From NCBI RefSeq assembly GCF_030407495.1, contig NZ_JASDDG010000007.1, positions 1 through 64,000 on the forward strand: a stretch of DNA of 64,000 nucleotides. The letters run 5' to 3'. This document shows, piece by piece, positions 60,572 to 64,000 of this stretch (positions within the stretch are counted from its first letter, which is position 1; the number at the start of each line of letters is the position of its first letter). The translations under genes were made by a program, and so were the position numbers. Source of the stretch: Arthrobacter sp. APC 3897. GTDB lineage: Bacteria; Actinomycetota; Actinomycetes; Actinomycetales; Micrococcaceae. The notes under the pieces are model-generated. The model had not been told where the DNA came from. It made no database searches and saw only the letters and a program-made list of their open reading frames with translations.

Positions 60572-62073
60572 CCACCACGCCCTCTTTCCCGGCCTTCAGC
60601 ATCGGGTATGGCACCAACGGCTTCACGGATCATCCGCTTCCGGACGTACTGGAGCTGCTGCACGAACTGGGTTACGGAGCTGTCGCTCTGACTCTCGGCC
60701 ACCCTCATCTGGACCCTTTCGACCCAGACTTGGAAGCCCGGCTTAAGTGTCTGCGCAGCCGCCTCCAGGACCTGGACCTTCGGATTGTCATAGAGACCGG
60801 TACCCGTTTCCTGCTCAACCGGCGGGAGAAACATCGGCCGACCCTTGTGGACGAAGACGCCGCAACCCGGGTCGATTTTCTTCGCCGGGCAATAGACATC
60901 GCCGCGGTACTGAACGCCGAATGCGTTTCTTTCTTCTCAGGGATCCTGCCTCCCGAAGCCAGCCCCGAGTCCGGTTGGAAGCGGCTGGAAACCCGGGTTG
61001 CTGACGTACTTGGGCATGCTGCCGGGAAAGGGGTACTGCTCGCGGTTGAACCGGAGCCCGGAATGCTGGTGGAGACCGTTGCTGATGCCCTTGAGCTTCG
61101 GAACCGCCTTGGCAATCCGGAAGGACTCGGGGTGACGGTGGACATCGGACACTGCGTGGTGGTTGAGCCCGGCGGGGTGCGCGGTGCGCTGATGGAAGCC
61201 GGAGCACTTTTGGCGAACGTCCAGCTCGACGACATGCGGTCCGTTGCCCATGAGCACCTTCCCTTCGGTGAAGGGGAGGTCGATGTTGCGCTTGCCCTGA
61301 AAACGCTCGCAGAACTGGATTACCGTGGGGTGGCCGCCGTCGAGCTCCCTCGGCACTCCTATGATGCACCAGGCTTAGCCACCCGAAGCATGGCCGCCCT
61401 GCAGGCTGCCTGGCGGGAAGCCCAGGCAGGCAAAGCGGCGGAAGAATGGCTACAGGAAAGCGTGGCACGGATCGCGGCAGATCCCGGTGCGTTGCCAGCA
61501 GTTTTCGCCACAGCCAGCCGTACTGTTGGCCGCGGTCCTCTCCAGCCGGCCACGGATCCCACCGCGGTCCTCCATGGCAGCAACAGCGACTACGCCCGCG
61601 GCGAGCTCATTCGGCGACTGCGGGAGTTCCGCCCTCCCGAAGACCTGGCTGAATCTCTCCTTTCGCTGTACAGCAGGGGAGACTCCTCGGAACGGCGGGG
61701 GGTGTTGAGGGGCCTGGGCTCGATGGCCGTTGATGAGCCGGATCTCCCGGTTCCGGTCATCACAGCGGGCCTGCGGCTGACCGCCGAGGCACTTCGGACG
61801 AATGAGACCGGACTGGTCGCGGCCGCCGTCGGCCCCTTCGCTGCCGCCTTCCTCGATCAGCACAACTGGCGCCACGCAGTCCTGAAGCTTATCTTCATGG
61901 GCGTCAGCATTGCCGCCGTCACCGACCTCGACGAGCGGGCGGATGACGAACTGGCGCGCATGGCCGCCGATTTCGCAGCTGAACGGCAAGCAGCGGGACG
62001 CCCGGTACCGGACGACGTCGGTCTCCTGCTGGGCCGTGCCGCCAGCCCCTCCATCTCTCGTAAGGAGTCCTAA
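60568..62073 (+). CDS. eboA: Fusion of xylose-isomerase-like TIM barrel and EboA domain
   Basis: A 501-residue two-domain protein. Residues about 10-275 are a TIM barrel of the AP-endonuclease-2 type: IGYGTNGFTDHPLPDVLELL, LRIVIETG, LAVEPEPGMLVET, VTVDIGHCVVVEPGG, NVQLDDMRSVAHEHLPFGEG and VAAVELPRHSY, retaining the Glu, Asp and His metal ligands. After a linker, residues about 290-495 match the helical EboA domain: SNSDYARGELIRRLREFRPP, AESLLSLYSRGDSSERRGVL, FAAAFLDQHNWRHAVLKLIFMG and the LARMAADFAAERQAAGRPVP end. In cyanobacteria EboA is a stand-alone protein of unknown function. ATG overlaps the eboC stop. Confidence 0.85.
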   Translation: MTTTPSFPAFSIGYGTNGFTDHPLPDVLELLHELGYGAVALTLGHPHLDPFDPDLEARLKCLRSRLQDLDLRIVIETGTRFLLNRREKHRPTLVDEDAATRVDFLRRAIDIAAVLNAECVSFFSGILPPEASPESGWKRLETRVADVLGHAAGKGVLLAVEPEPGMLVETVADALELRNRLGNPEGLGVTVDIGHCVVVEPGGVRGALMEAGALLANVQLDDMRSVAHEHLPFGEGEVDVALALKTLAELDYRGVAAVELPRHSYDAPGLATRSMAALQAAWREAQAGKAAEEWLQESVARIAADPGALPAVFATASRTVGRGPLQPATDPTAVLHGSNSDYARGELIRRLREFRPPEDLAESLLSLYSRGDSSERRGVLRGLGSMAVDEPDLPVPVITAGLRLTAEALRTNETGLVAAAVGPFAAAFLDQHNWRHAVLKLIFMGVSIAAVTDLDERADDELARMAADFAAERQAAGRPVPDDVGLLLGRAASPSISRKES

Positions 62074-62075
62074 CC

Positions 62076-62954
62076 ATGCGCATCTTTGACCCGCATATTC
62101 ACATGACAAGCCGTACGACCGACGATTACGCCGCTATGTATGACAGCGGGGTGCGGGCACTGGTTGAGCCCGCCTTCTGGTTGGGACAGCCAAGAACCAG
62201 CATTGGATCCTTCATTGACTACTTTGATTCCCTGCTGGGCTGGGAACGGTTCCGGGCCGCCCAGTACGGCATCCGGCACCACGCCACGATCGCCCTGAAT
62301 CCCAAGGAGGCCAACGATCCCAGATGCGTGCCGGTCTTGGATGAGATTCCCCGATACCTGACCAAAGAGGGGGTCGTTGCAGTCGGAGAGATCGGTTTTG
62401 ATTCCATGACTCCAGCCGAAGACGAGGCTTTCAGCCGCCAGCTGGAGCTGGCCGGCGAATTCTCCCTGCCCGCACTGGTGCACACCCCGCATCGGGAGAA
62501 GCTCCGGGGCACCCAGCGGACACTCGACCTTGTCCGCGAGTCGAAGGTTGATCCCTCGATGGTTGTTGTTGACCACCTTAATGAAACCAACGTGCACATG
62601 GTGAAGGACTTCGGAGCTTGGATGGGTTTCTCCATCTATCCGGACACCAAGATGGATGAGGAACGCCTGGTCGCAATCCTCCATGAGTACGGAACCGAGA
62701 AGGTGCTGGTTAACTCTGCCGCGGATTGGGGGAAATCCGATCCGCTCAAGACAGCGAGCACAGCGAAAGCTATGCTCGCCGGCGGGTTCTCGGAAGACGA
62801 CGTCGACCGCGTCCTTTGGCAGAACCCGATCGCATTCTATGGCCAGAGCGGTGCGCTGATCCTCGATCCGATCCCCGGTTTTGACGGAGCGGAACTCGGC
62901 GGAGCCGGGGAGACGTTCGAGGGCAACTCACTTCTGCGGGGAGTCCGCGCCTGA
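62076..62954 (+). CDS. eboB: TatD-type metal-dependent hydrolase EboB
   Basis: A 292-residue amidohydrolase-fold protein. The metal ligands follow the TatD order: HxH in FDPHIHMTSR, Glu in VAVGEIGFDS, His in ALVHTPHREKL, His in VVVDHLNETNV and the final Asp in NSAADWGKSDPLK. It differs from housekeeping TatD nucleases in its VEPAFWLGQPRTSIGSFIDY insertion, which identifies the Ebo-associated branch. Start ATG 62076 follows AAGGAG, two bases after the previous stop. The substrate is unknown. Confidence 0.88.
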   Translation: MRIFDPHIHMTSRTTDDYAAMYDSGVRALVEPAFWLGQPRTSIGSFIDYFDSLLGWERFRAAQYGIRHHATIALNPKEANDPRCVPVLDEIPRYLTKEGVVAVGEIGFDSMTPAEDEAFSRQLELAGEFSLPALVHTPHREKLRGTQRTLDLVRESKVDPSMVVVDHLNETNVHMVKDFGAWMGFSIYPDTKMDEERLVAILHEYGTEKVLVNSAADWGKSDPLKTASTAKAMLAGGFSEDDVDRVLWQNPIAFYGQSGALILDPIPGFDGAELGGAGETFEGNSLLRGVRA

Positions 62955-64000
62955 TGCAGCTTTCCTACTGCACCAACGTGCATCCGGCCGAGGACCTTGA
63001 CGGGGTAATCCGTCAGCTCCGCGAATACGCCGGTCCCATCCGCCGCAGGGCGGGACTGGACGTTCTCGGCGTCGGGCTCTGGCTGCCGGCAGGGCTGGCC
63101 AGCCGTCTGTCGGGAAGCGCCGCGGACGTGGCTTTGCTTGGTGAGGTACTCTCCGAGCTGGGACTACAAATCCATACCCTGAATGCTTTTCCCTACGGCG
63201 GCTTCCACAACGAGGTAGTCAAGAAAGACGTCTATCAGCCTACCTGGGCACAGCGGGAGCGCCTGCAGTACACCCTGGAATGTGCAAACGTCCTAGCGGC
63301 CCTGCTTCCCGAAGGGATGCCGGGATCCATCTCCACGCTGCCCCTGGCCTGGCGTGATCCCTGGACCGGAGACGACGACGAGTCCGCCATCACCGCGTTC
63401 GTGGAATTGTCTGAAGGCCTGAGAGCACTGAAGGAGCGCACCGGAAAGACAGTTCGGATAGCGGTGGAACCGGAACCGGGATGCGTACTCGACACCGTCT
63501 CGGATGTGACAGCATGGCTGGCAGCGGGGCTCCCCAGAGGCATCGACTCCGATTACATCGGCCTGTGCATAGACACCTGCCATCTGGCGGTGTCTTTTGC
63601 CGACCCGGCAGCTGCAGTTCGCAGCGTCGCTGCAGCCGGCCTGCGCATCGTAAAAGTTCAGGCTTCCACCGCGCTGCATGTGGCTGCACCCTCAGAAGCA
63701 GCGGCCCGCAGCGCGCTTGAAGCGTTCGCGGAACCGCGGTACCTACACCAGGTCCGGGAGCTGGGACGTGATGGAAATGTCCTGATGGCTGATGACCTGC
63801 CGCAGGCACTGGCTGAACTTCCCGGGCGGGGCCCTTGGAGGGTCCATTTCCACATGCCCCTCCACGTGGTGCCGGTGCTTCCGCTGGAGACCACCGCCAA
63901 GGTGCTGGAAACGACTGTGGATGAAGTGAACAGCCTGCCGTACAGGCAGGAAGTGCATCTGGATATAGAAACCTACACGTGGAGTGTTCTGCCCGGGAAA
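62954..64000 (+). CDS. eboE: EboE, metabolite traffic protein (partial, cut by window end)
   Basis: At least 349 residues of a protein that is still open at the right edge. It is a xylose-isomerase-like TIM barrel: MQLSYCTNVHPAEDLDGVIR, IHTLNAFPYGGFHNEVVKKD, PTWAQRERLQYTLECANVLA, VRIAVEPEPGCVLDTVSDV, IGLCIDTCHLAVSF, IVKVQASTALH and RVHFHMPLHV, ending VHLDIETYTWSVLPG. NVHPAEDL and NAFPYGGFH are hallmarks of EboE. ATG 62954 overlaps the eboB stop (TGATG). In Nostoc the ebo genes are needed to move scytonemin precursors to the periplasm. The next gene expected beyond the edge is eboF, a nucleotide-pyrophosphatase/phosphodiesterase. Confidence 0.9.
   Translation, partial: MQLSYCTNVHPAEDLDGVIRQLREYAGPIRRRAGLDVLGVGLWLPAGLASRLSGSAADVALLGEVLSELGLQIHTLNAFPYGGFHNEVVKKDVYQPTWAQRERLQYTLECANVLAALLPEGMPGSISTLPLAWRDPWTGDDDESAITAFVELSEGLRALKERTGKTVRIAVEPEPGCVLDTVSDVTAWLAAGLPRGIDSDYIGLCIDTCHLAVSFADPAAAVRSVAAAGLRIVKVQASTALHVAAPSEAAARSALEAFAEPRYLHQVRELGRDGNVLMADDLPQALAELPGRGPWRVHFHMPLHVVPVLPLETTAKVLETTVDEVNSLPYRQEVHLDIETYTWSVLPGK

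Noticed and set aside
1-64000. tRNA genes, insertion sequences, prophage or CRISPR arrays
   Set aside because: I looked in the intergenic regions for T-loop sequences, terminal inverted repeats with transposase frames and spaced direct repeats, and found none.

Overview
The window looks like the chromosome of a high-GC Gram-positive actinobacterium, most likely a member of the Micrococcaceae close to Arthrobacter. The reasons are the uniformly GC-rich codon use, the gene order dnaX-recR-lysC, the separate PurS/PurQ/PurL enzymes, a DUF3151 gene coupled to class II fba, Excalibur and class F sortase proteins, many GTG/TTG starts, and many genes whose -10 box sits 6-8 bases before the start codon (leaderless transcripts). 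I saw no insertion sequence, prophage, CRISPR array or tRNA. The species call is inference from gene content.

Layout. 1-170: minus-strand promoter and boxA leader of an rRNA operon whose 16S gene must lie beyond the left edge. 455-6606: GNAT acetyltransferase, SRP RNA, dnaX, recR and lysC, the last with a probable internal start for a beta subunit. 6669-10522: small conserved proteins, an OhrR-type peroxide sensor with a palindromic operator, a putative DNA-repair protein, an SRPBCC protein, an SSI-like lipoprotein and a zinc-ribbon protein. 10616-12862: polar amino-acid ABC transporter. 13024-16363: purSQL. 16505-21523: assorted metabolic and conserved genes, including an alpha/beta hydrolase lacking the usual nucleophile and an LLM monooxygenase. 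21841-29984: a SAM-riboswitch-controlled ABC transporter and acetyl-CoA synthetase, followed by metY and a CoA-binding protein; this reads as a sulfur/methionine block. 29981-36486: sigma factor with a membrane partner, nitrilase-like amidase, DUF2804, and a coupled AAA ATPase/TPR membrane protein pair. 36645-45597: purA, Excalibur protein with class F sortase, DUF427, DUF3151-fba, TrmH-type methyltransferase, HAD phosphatase, a Tat-type hydrolase and pyrE.

45709-52752 is a complete fructose phosphotransferase island: HPr, Enzyme I and a class II aldolase on the minus strand, divergent from fruK, IIBC and IIA, and closed by a convergent DeoR-family repressor. Together they import fructose as fructose 1-phosphate, phosphorylate it to the 1,6-bisphosphate and cleave it. 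52896-55423 holds nadE, xthA and a conserved gene.

55571-64000 is the most unusual part. A Tat-exported TIM-barrel protein and a ROK repressor are divergent from a tightly overlapping operon with an inositol-phosphate-synthase-like enzyme, a UbiA prenyltransferase (EboC), a fusion of a xylose-isomerase-like TIM barrel with an EboA domain, a TatD-type hydrolase (EboB) and EboE, which runs off the right edge. This is an actinobacterial version of the ebo cluster, known in cyanobacteria for moving precursors to the periplasm. Here a cyclitol-phosphate synthase appears where those clusters carry a sugar-phosphate cyclase, and the leader has nested inverted repeats that could be the ROK operator.
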